64,000 bases of DNA. Origin: Rhodospirillales bacterium. Its GTDB lineage: Bacteria > Pseudomonadota > Alphaproteobacteria > Acetobacterales > Acetobacteraceae. The DNA lies in NCBI GenBank assembly GCA_947460455.1, contig CANHKG010000001.1, positions 21,638 to 85,637 on the forward strand, written 5' to 3'. The translations under genes were made by a program, and so were the position numbers. Position 1 is the first letter of the stretch. Each line of letters starts with the position of its first letter. Below the pieces are notes generated by a model. That model did no database searches, was not told the origin of the DNA, and saw only the letters and a program-made list of their open reading frames with translations. This document shows, piece by piece, positions 28,286-36,680 of the stretch.

Positions 28286-29379
28286 GCGCCACCAACCTGC
28301 CCAGCCTGCCCGGCAGCATCCGCACCGCGCAGGGCCCCGCCCAAGCCGCCGTCACCCTCCAGTTCGCCGACAACACGCTGCTGTCGCTGCTGCTCGGTGA
28401 CCACGACCGGCACCTGGTGCGCCTGGAACAGGGATTGGGCGTGCGGCTCGCCTGCCGCGGCAACCGCCTCGCCGTCACTGGCGACGCCGCCCGCGTGGAA
28501 GCCGCCCAGGGCGCCATCAACGGCCTCTACGCCAAGCTCCAGCGCGGCGAGGCCGTCGGCCCCAGCGAGGTCGATGCCGCCATCCGCCTCGCCGAAATCG
28601 AAGACCCCCGCCTGCCGCTGTCCGATCTTCCGGCCATCCGCACCAAGCGCGGCGCCATCGGCCCGCGCTCCCCGGGCCAGGCCACCTACATGGACCTGCT
28701 GGCCCGCCACGAGATGGTCTTCGCCCTCGGCCCCGCCGGCACCGGCAAGACCTACCTCGCCGTCGCCCAGGCCGTGGCCATGCTCACCGCCGGCAAGGTC
28801 GACCGTATCGTCCTCTCCCGCCCCGCCGTCGAAGCCGGCGAACGCCTCGGCTTCCTGCCCGGCGACCTCAAGGAAAAGGTCGATCCCTACCTGCGCCCGC
28901 TCTACGACGCGCTGCACGACATGATGCCCGGCGACCAGGTCACCCGCCGCATGGGCACCGGGGAGATCGAGGTCGCGCCGCTCGCCTTCATGCGCGGCCG
29001 CACCCTGGCCCATGCCTTCGTGATTCTCGACGAAGCGCAGAACACCACGCCGGTGCAGATGAAGATGTTCCTCACCCGCATGGGCGAAGGCACCCGCATG
29101 GTCATCGCCGGCGACCTCTCCCAGGTCGATCTCCCCGCCGGCACCCGCTCCGGCATGCGCGACGCGCTGGAGACGGTGGAAGGCGTGCCCGGCATCGCCA
29201 TCGCCCGCTTCGACAAGCGCGACGTGGTCCGCCACCCCCTTGTCGCGCGCATTGTCGAAGCCTACGACCAGCGCACCGCTGCCGAGGGCGACACCGCCCG
29301 CCGCCGCCGCGCCTCGCCGCAGCCTGACGCTGTGGCACCAACAGGCCCGGCCGCTGTCGGCGGCCAAACAGGAAAGTAA
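28282..29379 (+). CDS. PhoH-like ATPase (PhoL/YbeZ type)
   Basis: 365 residues from a TTG whose last two bases lie in the miaB TGA (TTGA), with AGGAG 11 nt upstream; no ATG exists before the core. Walker A is [11 protein letters not shown] and Walker B is [11 protein letters not shown], with an N-terminal KH-like RNA-binding region around residues 40-85. YbeZ-type PhoH proteins are RNA-associated ATPases that work with YbeY in rRNA processing; here ybeY starts on the base after the phoH stop. The coupling suggests fixed stoichiometry with MiaB and YbeY. Confidence 0.92.
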   Translation: MSATNLPSLPGSIRTAQGPAQAAVTLQFADNTLLSLLLGDHDRHLVRLEQGLGVRLACRGNRLAVTGDAARVEAAQGAINGLYAKLQRGEAVGPSEVDAAIRLAEIEDPRLPLSDLPAIRTKRGAIGPRSPGQATYMDLLARHEMVFALGPAGTGKTYLAVAQAVAMLTAGKVDRIVLSRPAVEAGERLGFLPGDLKEKVDPYLRPLYDALHDMMPGDQVTRRMGTGEIEVAPLAFMRGRTLAHAFVILDEAQNTTPVQMKMFLTRMGEGTRMVIAGDLSQVDLPAGTRSGMRDALETVEGVPGIAIARFDKRDVVRHPLVARIVEAYDQRTAAEGDTARRRRASPQPDAVAPTGPAAVGGQTGK

Positions 29380-29889
29380 ATGGACCCCTCCAGTAGACCC
29401 AGCCCCGCAACCGCGGGGCTCCCCCTCGCTCTCCCGTCGGAGATCGAGATCATCATCGCGGACCCAGCCTGGCGACGCTTCGTCGCCCGCCCAGAGGCCG
29501 TCGCCCGCCAGGCCGCCGGCACCACCGGCGGGGCCGCTACTATCGTCCTGGCCAGTGATGCAGAGGTGAAGCGCCTCAACGCCCGCCACCGCGACCGCAA
29601 CAAGCCCACCAACGTGCTCACCTTCGAGCCCGCCGCCCCCGGCCTGCCCGGTGAGATCGTGCTCGCCCTCGGCACCGTAAGGCGGGAGGCCCAATCCGCC
29701 GGCCGCCGCCCCGCCGACCACCTCGCCCATCTCGTAGTGCACGGCATGTTGCACCTGCAGGGCCACGACCACGGCGAAGCCGGCGAGGCCCGCCGCATGG
29801 AAATGGCCGAATCCCGCGCGCTGTCCCGCCTGCGCAGGCCGAACCCGTGGAAGACCTCCATGGGGAAATCCGGGGGGCGCGGCCTGTGA
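29380..29889 (+). CDS. ybeY: Endoribonuclease YbeY
   Basis: 169 residues. The zinc site HLVVHGMLHLQGHDH gives the HGxLHLxGxDH signature of UPF0054; the substrate-side motif NVLTFEP is also present. It is a metal-dependent RNase needed for 16S rRNA 3' maturation and ribosome quality control. It begins with no gap after phoH and its stop overlaps the GTG of the CorC-like gene. The N-terminal 18 residues are extra and variable. Confidence 0.95.
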   Translation: MDPSSRPSPATAGLPLALPSEIEIIIADPAWRRFVARPEAVARQAAGTTGGAATIVLASDAEVKRLNARHRDRNKPTNVLTFEPAAPGLPGEIVLALGTVRREAQSAGRRPADHLAHLVVHGMLHLQGHDHGEAGEARRMEMAESRALSRLRRPNPWKTSMGKSGGRGL

Positions 29890-30758
29890 GCGCCTCCCGC
29901 CACTCCATGCTGGACCGCATCCGCGCGAAACTCCGTGGCCGCGCCGAGCCCAGCGTGCGCGAATCCATCGCCGAACTCGTCCAGGAAGCCGCCGGCAACC
30001 AGGCGGGCCACAACGGCACCCCGGAAATCGACCCGCACGAACAGGCCCTCATCGCCAACGTGCTGCGCCTGCGCGGCAAGCAGGCCGACGACGTCATGGT
30101 CCCGCGGGCGGACATCATCGCCATGCGCGTCGATGTCTCGCTCGATGAAGCCCTGGCCCTGATCCGCTCCGACGGCCATTCCCGCCTGCCGGTCTACCGC
30201 GAATCCCTCGATGACATCGTCGGCATGGTCCACATCAAGGACGTCTTCGCCTATGTCGGCCGCTCCGAGGCGTTCAACCTGGAAAAGATCGTCCGCCGCC
30301 CCCTGCTCGTCGCCCCGCAGATCCCGGTGCTCGACCTGCTGCTGCAGATGCGCCAGGCCCGCATGCACCTCGCCTTGGTAGTCGACGAGTACGGCGGCAT
30401 CGACGGCCTCGTCACCATCGAGGACCTGGTGGAGGAAATCGTCGGCGACATCAGCGACGAGCACGACGAGCCCGAAAGCCAGATGTGGACCGAACGGCCG
30501 GATGGCACGATCGAAATCGACGCCCGCCTGCCCGTCGCCGAATTCGAGCAACGCCTCGGCCCCGTCCTCACCGACGACGAGCGCAACGCCGATATCGACA
30601 CGATCGGCGGCCTGGTCATGACACTCGCCGGCCGCGTCCCCACCCGCAGCGAGGTGATCGGCCACCCCAGCGGCATCGAGTTCCGCATCCTGGAAGCCGA
30701 TGTCCGCCGCATCCGCCGCCTGCGCATGCGCCGCCCTACCCCCAGCACCGACGACTGA
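29886..30758 (+). CDS. CorC/HlyC-type CBS-domain protein
   Basis: About 290 residues from GTG 29886 (overlapping the ybeY TGA); a GTG at 29847 is the alternative. Two CBS domains occupy about 65-185 (DDVMVPRADIIAM, HSRLPVYRESLDDIVG, EYGGIDGLVTIEDLVEEIVG), followed by a CorC_HlyC transporter-associated domain. There are no membrane spans, so this is the soluble CorC form. Known roles are in Mg2+/Co2+ resistance, but the stable link with ybeY suggests a role in envelope or RNA upkeep. The lnt gene that often follows is absent here. Confidence 0.92.
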   Translation: MSASRHSMLDRIRAKLRGRAEPSVRESIAELVQEAAGNQAGHNGTPEIDPHEQALIANVLRLRGKQADDVMVPRADIIAMRVDVSLDEALALIRSDGHSRLPVYRESLDDIVGMVHIKDVFAYVGRSEAFNLEKIVRRPLLVAPQIPVLDLLLQMRQARMHLALVVDEYGGIDGLVTIEDLVEEIVGDISDEHDEPESQMWTERPDGTIEIDARLPVAEFEQRLGPVLTDDERNADIDTIGGLVMTLAGRVPTRSEVIGHPSGIEFRILEADVRRIRRLRMRRPTPSTDD

Positions 30759-30847
30759 TCCCCAAACGCCTCTTCGTGGCACCAGTTGGCAAGAGCCTGG
30801 TCGAGACCTCGCTCCGGTGAGTCAGAGGCGGCCGCTTGGCCGCCGCC

Positions 30848-30921
30848 CGGCGGTGATTTGCGAGCACCGGAGCGGAGCGGCCCGGAGGCCGTGAGCACCG
30901 GAGCACAGCAAATCGCCGTCG
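30848..30921. repeat. Long hairpin with an internal direct repeat after corC
   Basis: Arms 30848-30861 and 30908-30921 pair over 14 bp with two G-U type mismatches. Inside, GAGCACCGGAGC occurs twice (30862-30873 and 30893-30904). It lies in the 197-nt space between the converging corC unit and the first autotransporter, so it can end or protect both messages. No T tract follows. The copy-like structure suggests a dispersed repeat. Confidence 0.5.
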
Positions 30922-30955
30922 GATGACCGCCGGAGTAGAGGTATCGATCAGGCTC

Positions 30956-32689
30956 TCACCAAGTGTAGCGCAGGCCCGCCGTCACCGCCTGGCCCAACGT
31001 GCGGGTGGAGGTGGTGTTGGAATAGGCCACGAACAGCTTCAGCGGCGTCTTCGTCTCCAGCACCGCCTGCGCCGAGGTCACCAGCGCATCGCGCCCGCCG
31101 CCCGCGTTCATCAGCGCGAACCCCGCCCCCGGCAGGCCCGAGATCCGGCCCGAAACCCGCGTGCGCTCGTCGCCGAACTCATGCGCCCAGGCCGCGCTCA
31201 CGGTGCCAACAAGCCGCATCCCCTCGCCGAACGCGAAGCCGCGGTCCACCCGCACCCCCAGCTGGGATTGCAGGCTGGTCAGCTCGCCGCGATCGATGTT
31301 GGCGCCAACCGCCCCCGCGCCATACTCATTGAGCCCGCCCTGGTGCAGCCGCAGCGCGGAGAAGCCCAGGCTCGGCTCCACCTGCCAACCCGAAACATCC
31401 ATGCGCACGCCGCCCTTCACCTGGCCGCCCACGCCCAGGCTGCCGGTGTCGCCCTGCGATGTGGCGCCATAGAAGCCCAACGGGCGCGAAGCCTTGCCCT
31501 GCGCGGCCAGCAGGCTCACCTGCGCATCCACGAAACCCAGGCCGTAGGGGGTGCCAAGGCTGTAGCTGCCATACCCCGTGAGGTGACCCACCTCGCCCTT
31601 CTGTTGCCCGCCATTGCCGGCGCCCACCATCAGGTGGGAAACCCCAACCGCCGCGCCCAGCCGCAGCCCGGGCATCACGGGCGCATCCACGCCCACCGTC
31701 GCCCCGCCGCCGCGCACCGTGCTGCCCGGCTGGTTCGCCGGCCCGTTCGTCGTGCGCTGGGTCATCCCGCTGCCCTGCATCCAGAACGTCATGCCCTGCG
31801 CCGTGGTCACGGATTGCCCGCCCGCCTGCGCCGTGCCGCTGCGCCGCGCCGAAAGCTCGCCGCCCACGCTGCCCATCGCCGCCAGGAACGCATCGCGCTG
31901 CGCCGAAAGCGCATCGGCATAGATCATCGGCGCCATCTGCCGCTGGTTCTCCAGCATCTGCGCCGGCGAAAGCCCCAGGATCGGCGCGAACACCGCCGCC
32001 TGCTCGGGCGTCGCCGCCGCACCGCCCACCGGCAGCCCGGCCGCCAGCGCCAGGCCCATCGGCGCCGACCAGTCCTGCACCACCATGAACGCCACCGGCG
32101 GCGGTGCCGCGGCCGCCGCGAACGCCCCGGGCGCATCGGTATAGAACCCCAGCGGCAGCGCGACCGAAGCCGACCCCCCGAACGAGGTCACCACCACGCT
32201 ATAGGTCGTGCCGCTCGCCAGCACCGCGCTCAGCTTCGGGCACAGCCCCGCGCTGCCGGAGCACAGCCCCATGGTCACGCCGGGAATGCCCAGGCCGTCG
32301 GAGTCGTCGCTCAGCCCCAGCACGCCCGTCGCCGGGCTCGCCGGGTTGAACACCCCCGTCGCCAGGAACATGACGGAATCGAACGGCGCGCTGGTCTGCC
32401 CGAAGGTGAACGTCCCCGACGCCGTCGGCACATAGAACACGGAGACAAACCCGCGCGTCGTGCTCCCGCCCGTCAGGTCGGCAACCATGCTTAGCCCCCC
32501 CGCGCCGCCCGACATCGTCCCCTGCGTCAGCCCCGGCGTGCTGCCGGTAACGGTGATCGTGGAAACCTGCGCCTCCGTCACCTGCGGCACCACCGCCGCG
32601 AGGCCCATGGCCATCGCAGCCGCCACCAGCGGCCGTGCGCGCGCAGACCCCCGGGACAAAGTGGGAAATCTGTCGTGCATCTGGGCCAT
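30956..32689 (-). CDS. Autotransporter with C-terminal beta-barrel (copy 1)
   Basis: 577 residues from ATG 32689, with GGAGG nine bases upstream. A signal peptide (about 15-40, ending VTEAQV) is followed by a short passenger of about 200 residues with Gly/Thr/Ser-rich beta sequence, a linker (PEQAAVFAPILGLSPAQMLENQRQ), and an autotransporter barrel from about residue 285 to the final RYTW, the aromatic end recognised by the BAM machinery. The barrel is nearly identical to that of the next upstream gene, while the passengers differ. It would display the passenger at the cell surface; passenger function unknown. Confidence 0.88.
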   Translation of the reverse strand: MAQMHDRFPTLSRGSARARPLVAAAMAMGLAAVVPQVTEAQVSTITVTGSTPGLTQGTMSGGAGGLSMVADLTGGSTTRGFVSVFYVPTASGTFTFGQTSAPFDSVMFLATGVFNPASPATGVLGLSDDSDGLGIPGVTMGLCSGSAGLCPKLSAVLASGTTYSVVVTSFGGSASVALPLGFYTDAPGAFAAAAAPPPVAFMVVQDWSAPMGLALAAGLPVGGAAATPEQAAVFAPILGLSPAQMLENQRQMAPMIYADALSAQRDAFLAAMGSVGGELSARRSGTAQAGGQSVTTAQGMTFWMQGSGMTQRTTNGPANQPGSTVRGGGATVGVDAPVMPGLRLGAAVGVSHLMVGAGNGGQQKGEVGHLTGYGSYSLGTPYGLGFVDAQVSLLAAQGKASRPLGFYGATSQGDTGSLGVGGQVKGGVRMDVSGWQVEPSLGFSALRLHQGGLNEYGAGAVGANIDRGELTSLQSQLGVRVDRGFAFGEGMRLVGTVSAAWAHEFGDERTRVSGRISGLPGAGFALMNAGGGRDALVTSAQAVLETKTPLKLFVAYSNTTSTRTLGQAVTAGLRYTW

Positions 32690-32882
32690 CAGGTCGAACC
32701 TCCATCTATCGTGCTGCTGCAACACCGGGAGGCGATCTAGAAAGAAAATAGTTACCGAAAAAATAAAACAATGATGAACAGGGAGTTAATATAGAGTGCT
32801 TAAAATCTTGAAAAAAATAACCGATTAGCCTGTCCATCGGGCTGAACCGGGCCTGAACCCCCGCCGCCCCTCCCGGCCACGC

Positions 32883-32940
32883 GGTCCACCCAAGCCGCCC
32901 CCGATTGGCCCATTGCGCCCACCCACCGTTGCGGCACGAT
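32883..32940. repeat. 58-bp direct repeat, copy A
   Basis: Matches 35720-35777 at 56 of 58 positions; the first 38 bases are identical. Lies in the 383-nt gap upstream of autotransporter copy 1. The gap also holds an AT-rich stretch (about 32740-32825) that probably contains the promoter, with no coding region seen. Confidence 0.85.
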
Positions 32941-33072
32941 ACCCTCCACGGCGCCGCCCGACCCCCGCCACGCACGACGGAGACCCCAAACGCAAGCCGG
33001 GCCGATCGCCCCCCGCGAAGGAGGCAACCGGCCCGGCATCCGCGCCGCGGGGAACCCCCGCCGCAGCGGCTC

Positions 33073-35586
33073 CTACCAGCTGTAGCGCAGCCCCGCCGTC
33101 ACCGCCTGCCCCAGCGTCCGGGTGGAGGCCGTGTTGGAATAGGCCACGAACAGCTTCAGCGGCGTCTGCGTCTCCAGCACCGCCTGGGCCGAGGTCACCA
33201 GCGCATCGCGCCCGCCACCGGCGTTCATCAGCGCGAACCCGGTCCCCGGCAGGCCCGAGATCCGGCCCGAAACCCGCGTGCGCTCGTCGCCGAACTCATG
33301 CGACCAGCCCGCGCTCACGGTGCCGACAAGCCGCATCCCCTCGCCGAACGGGAAGCCGCGGTCCACCCGCACCCCCAGCTGGGATTGCAGGCTGGTCAGC
33401 TCGCCGCGATCGATGTTGGCGCCAACCGCCCCCGCGCCATACTCATTGAGCCCGCCCTGGTGCAGCCGCAGCGCGGAGAACGCCACGCTCGGCTCCACCT
33501 GCCAGCCCGCGACATCCACGCGCACGCCGCCCTTGACCTGCCCGCCAGCCCCCAGGCTGCCGGTATCGCCGCGTGAGGTCGCGCCATACAGCGAAAGCTG
33601 GCGCGAAGCCTGCCCCTGCGCCGCCAGCAGGCTCGCCTGCGCATCGATGAAGCCCAGGCCCCAGGCGCCCATGCCCAGCGAATAGCTGCCATAGGCCGTC
33701 AGGTGGCCCACCTCGCCCTTGTGCTTCCCGCCATTGCCGGCCCGCACCACCTGGTGCGCCACACCCACCGCCACGCCCAGCCGCACGCCCGGCAGCGCCA
33801 GCGTATCCACGCCCACCGTCGCCCCGCCGCCCTGCACCGTGTTGCCCGGCGTGTTGCCCGGCCCATTCGTCGTGCGCTGCGTCGTCCCGCTGCCCTGCAT
33901 CCAGAACGTCGTGCCCAGCGCCGTCGTCACCGCCTGCCCGCCGGCCTGCGCCACCCCGCCACGCCGCGCCGAAAGCTCGCCACCCACGCTGCCGGTCGCC
34001 GCATGGAACGCCGTGCGCTGCGCCGAGAGCGTGTCGGCATAGATCATCGGCGCCAGCTGCCGCTGGTTCTCCAGCATCTGCGCCGTGGTCAGGCCATAGA
34101 TCGGCCCGAACACTGCGGCCTGCGCCGCGCTCGCCGCACCGCCCGCAGCCGGCCGCACCGCATCCAGTGCCAGCCCTATTGGCGCCGACCAGTCCGCCAT
34201 CGCGCCGAACTGCGCCGGCGTCACCACCAGGTCGATCGTGGTGCTGCCATAAACAACGTCGAACCGCGTATTCGCCGCCAGGCCCACCGGCTGCGCAAGG
34301 GCAGAGAACGCCCCCAGCACACCGCCCTGCGCCTGCACCACGCGGAACGCCTGGCCCACCACGGGCGTGAACGTATTGGTCGCCGCCCCGCTGATCCCGC
34401 GCAGCACTGGCGCCACTGTGCCCCCGGCGGTCAGCGTATTGCCCGGCCCCGTCACCACGATGCGGCTGAAATTCCCCGCCCCGCTGCCCGTCCCGGTTCC
34501 ATCGACGTCGAACTGCGTGGTCGAACCCGCCGCCAGCACCACCGGCCCGGTTGAAACCAGTGTGCCCGGGCTGTTGCCCGGCGCCAGCACGCCGCCCGCG
34601 CCCACGCCGATCCCGCCCACTTGGCCCGTGCCGCGCAGCATGCCGCCATCGGTCACCAAAACCGATCCCGCCAAAGACCCGTTCACCGCCACCGTCGTGC
34701 CGGTCCCGATCGTTGTTGTGCCGGTATAGGTGTTCACCCCGCTCAGCGTGATGCTGCCACCCGCGCCGGAATTGACGATCGTGAGCCCCCCCGGCGTTCC
34801 CGCCACCGCATCCGACAACACGCCGGTTAGCATCGTATGCAGCCCAGCCTGGTCCAGCGTCCCGTTCGCCCCGGTGATGGTGAAGTTGAGCGCAGTGACC
34901 CCCCCGTTAGCCGCAAGCGTCCCGCCATCGAACACCGGCAGCACGGTCCCTCCCACCACGTCGCTGATTTTGGTGGTGCTCTGCACGATGTTGCCGGGCG
35001 CTGGCGGTGTCACTCCCGGGCTGGTCACGGAACCACCCTTGGTCGAGAAGGAGTTGCTCAGCACGAAGCTGTCAACAGGCGCCCAGTCATCGGTCGGCGT
35101 TCCCGTGGGGTCGTAAGAGAGCGGGTCACCCAGGGGGATGTACGTGAACGTGTAGTTGCCATCCACCACGTTCGCGAGCGTCGCACCCTGCCAAGTGGTT
35201 GGAACTCCAGCCTTTGTACCGCCCGGGAAGAGCCCTGTCCCGGGGCTCTCATACGTACCATCCGTGTCGAACCAGTTCACGCCAGAGACGAGCCCGGTCG
35301 GCTGGGTGCTCTGCAGCAGGTTGAACTGGGAGATGGTCGTGCCCCCAGCCCCCGTCAGGCTCACGGAACCTTCGTTGAAGTTCGTCTCGTGGTAGGTGCC
35401 GTACCAAAGCGTCACGGTGGTACCGGACATCGCGTAACCCACCGTCACCGTATGCGCAGCCGCCCTGTCTGAGGCCACCAGCACCATCGCCGGCGCCACG
35501 AACGCCGTGCTCAGCAGCAGCGCCGCCGCGATCCGCGTCCGGCGGTTGGCGGGAATGCGGAATGTAGTGCTTGGGGAAATTTGCAC
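33073..35586 (-). CDS. Autotransporter with beta-strand repeat passenger (copy 2)
   Basis: 837 residues from GTG 35586, chosen because AAGGA stands six bases upstream and a good signal peptide follows (RIAAALLLSTAFVAPAMVL, then VASDRAAAH); a TTG at 35619 is the only other option. The passenger (about 45-520) ends in an autotransporter-associated beta-strand repeat: SGVNTYTGTTTIGTGTTV, GSLAGSVLVTDGGMLRGTG, GGVLAPGNSPG. The barrel runs to the terminal RYSW and is almost the same as copy 1. The size difference between copies lies wholly in the passenger. Likely a surface adhesin or enzyme display protein. Confidence 0.9.
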   Translation of the reverse strand: MQISPSTTFRIPANRRTRIAAALLLSTAFVAPAMVLVASDRAAAHTVTVGYAMSGTTVTLWYGTYHETNFNEGSVSLTGAGGTTISQFNLLQSTQPTGLVSGVNWFDTDGTYESPGTGLFPGGTKAGVPTTWQGATLANVVDGNYTFTYIPLGDPLSYDPTGTPTDDWAPVDSFVLSNSFSTKGGSVTSPGVTPPAPGNIVQSTTKISDVVGGTVLPVFDGGTLAANGGVTALNFTITGANGTLDQAGLHTMLTGVLSDAVAGTPGGLTIVNSGAGGSITLSGVNTYTGTTTIGTGTTVAVNGSLAGSVLVTDGGMLRGTGQVGGIGVGAGGVLAPGNSPGTLVSTGPVVLAAGSTTQFDVDGTGTGSGAGNFSRIVVTGPGNTLTAGGTVAPVLRGISGAATNTFTPVVGQAFRVVQAQGGVLGAFSALAQPVGLAANTRFDVVYGSTTIDLVVTPAQFGAMADWSAPIGLALDAVRPAAGGAASAAQAAVFGPIYGLTTAQMLENQRQLAPMIYADTLSAQRTAFHAATGSVGGELSARRGGVAQAGGQAVTTALGTTFWMQGSGTTQRTTNGPGNTPGNTVQGGGATVGVDTLALPGVRLGVAVGVAHQVVRAGNGGKHKGEVGHLTAYGSYSLGMGAWGLGFIDAQASLLAAQGQASRQLSLYGATSRGDTGSLGAGGQVKGGVRVDVAGWQVEPSVAFSALRLHQGGLNEYGAGAVGANIDRGELTSLQSQLGVRVDRGFPFGEGMRLVGTVSAGWSHEFGDERTRVSGRISGLPGTGFALMNAGGGRDALVTSAQAVLETQTPLKLFVAYSNTASTRTLGQAVTAGLRYSW

Positions 35587-35719
35587 GTCGGTCCTTTGAG
35601 TATTTTTGTGTAAGATCAAAAAAGACGGAAAAACTTAGTGAGTCCATATTTATAGTGTATTTGTATTGTTAAAAATTCCTGGTAATTTCAAAAATTAACG
35701 AATTGCTCACCATCCCGCT

Positions 35720-35777
35720 GGTCCACCCAAGCCGCCCCCGATTGGCCCATTGCGCCCCGCCACCGTTGCGGCACGAT
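35720..35777. repeat. 58-bp direct repeat, copy B
   Basis: Partner of 32883-32940. Here it runs up to the start codon area of the acetyltransferase gene and lies upstream of autotransporter copy 2, so it marks one end of the duplicated segment. Confidence 0.85.
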
Positions 35778-35784
35778 GCGCCCC

Positions 35785-36483
35785 ATGAGCACCCAGCCCC
35801 CCATCGGCCCCGAGGTCGACACCACCCCCCGCCCGCTCCCGGTGCGAAGCCGCATCACCGGCCGCTACGTGGAGCTGGAACCCCTCCACCCCCGCCACGC
35901 CCCGGAACTCTGGCAGGCCGTCAAGGCCGGCACTGATGCCGGTGACAATTCCTGGGCCTACATGGGCTACGGCCCCTTCGCCTCGCAGGATGCGCTGGCC
36001 AAGTTCATCGCCGATTTCTCCACCACCCACGACCCCATCGCCTGGGCCGTCCGCCCCGTCGCCACCGGGCTGGCCACCGGCTGGCTCACGCTGATGGAAA
36101 TCCAGCCCAAGAACGCCGCCATCGAGCTCGGCAACATCTGGTTCGGCCCCGCCATGCAGCGCACCCGCGCCGCCACCGAAGCCATGTACCTCCTGCTGAA
36201 GTATTCAGCCGACGACCTCGGCTACCGCCGCCTCGTCTGGAAATGCAACTCCCTCAACGCCCCCTCCAAGCGCGCCGCCGACCGCCTCGGCTTCACCTAC
36301 GAAGGCTGCCACCGCATGCACCTCACCGTGAAAGGCCGCCGCCGCGACACGGACTGGTACAGCATCACCGCCGACGAATGGCCGCGCTGCCGCGATGCCC
36401 TCACCGCCTGGCTCGACCCCACCAACTTCGCGCCAGACGGCACCGCCCGCCGCGGGCTCGCCGAAATCAGGGCAGGGCTCTAA
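35785..36483 (+). CDS. RimJ/RimL-type GNAT acetyltransferase
   Basis: 232 residues from ATG 35785 (ATG 35776 possible). ITGRYVELEPLHPRHAPELW and IELGNIWFGPAMQRTRAATEAMYLLLKY contain the strands and acetyl-CoA loop of the ribosomal-protein-alanine acetyltransferase branch, and KRAADRLGFTYEG is the usual C-terminal motif. Substrate could be a protein N-terminus or a small amine. Confidence 0.85.
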   Translation: MSTQPPIGPEVDTTPRPLPVRSRITGRYVELEPLHPRHAPELWQAVKAGTDAGDNSWAYMGYGPFASQDALAKFIADFSTTHDPIAWAVRPVATGLATGWLTLMEIQPKNAAIELGNIWFGPAMQRTRAATEAMYLLLKYSADDLGYRRLVWKCNSLNAPSKRAADRLGFTYEGCHRMHLTVKGRRRDTDWYSITADEWPRCRDALTAWLDPTNFAPDGTARRGLAEIRAGL

Positions 36484-36491
36484 GCAAGCAT

Positions 36492-36670
36492 GTTCTTTTT
36501 TGAAAAAAAGAACCAAAAAACTTTCATGACTTGGCGCCCACACAAAACACCAAATGCCCGGATGCCGTCATTGCGAGCGCAGCGAAGCAATCCAGAACAG
36601 ACCCCCCCGAACCCAAGCCCCGCCCAAAGTCATAAAAGTCTTTTTGCTTCTTTTTCTTCAGAAAAAGAAG
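36492..36670. repeat. AT-rich bipartite palindromic element, copy 2
   Basis: Two AT-rich hairpins face each other: GTTCTTTTTT (36492-36501) with AAAAAAGAAC (36504-36513), and CTTCTTTTTC (36647-36656) with GAAAAAGAAG (36661-36670). Between them are outer arms ATGACTTGGCG (36526-36536) and CGCCCAAAGTCAT (36621-36633), an imperfect inverted repeat, and a REP-like sequence. The second hairpin covers the GAAGG ribosome binding site of the MFS gene, so it may affect its translation. The element fills the whole gap of about 197 nt. Confidence 0.7.
36567..36593. repeat. REP-like palindrome (GTCATTGCGAGC...GAAGCAATCC)
   Basis: ATTGC (36570-36574) pairs with GCAAT (36587-36591) around GAGCGCAGCGAA. 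This sequence type is a widely dispersed extragenic palindrome that I recognise from many unrelated bacterial genomes. It is nested in the AT-rich bipartite element. Confidence 0.65.
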
Positions 36671-36680
36671 GCGTTTCCTG

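Noticed and set aside
36492..36670. AT-rich palindromes as insertion-sequence ends
   Set aside because: No transposase gene, no target-site duplication that I can define, and the element is shorter than 200 bp; a MITE or terminator is the most that can be said.
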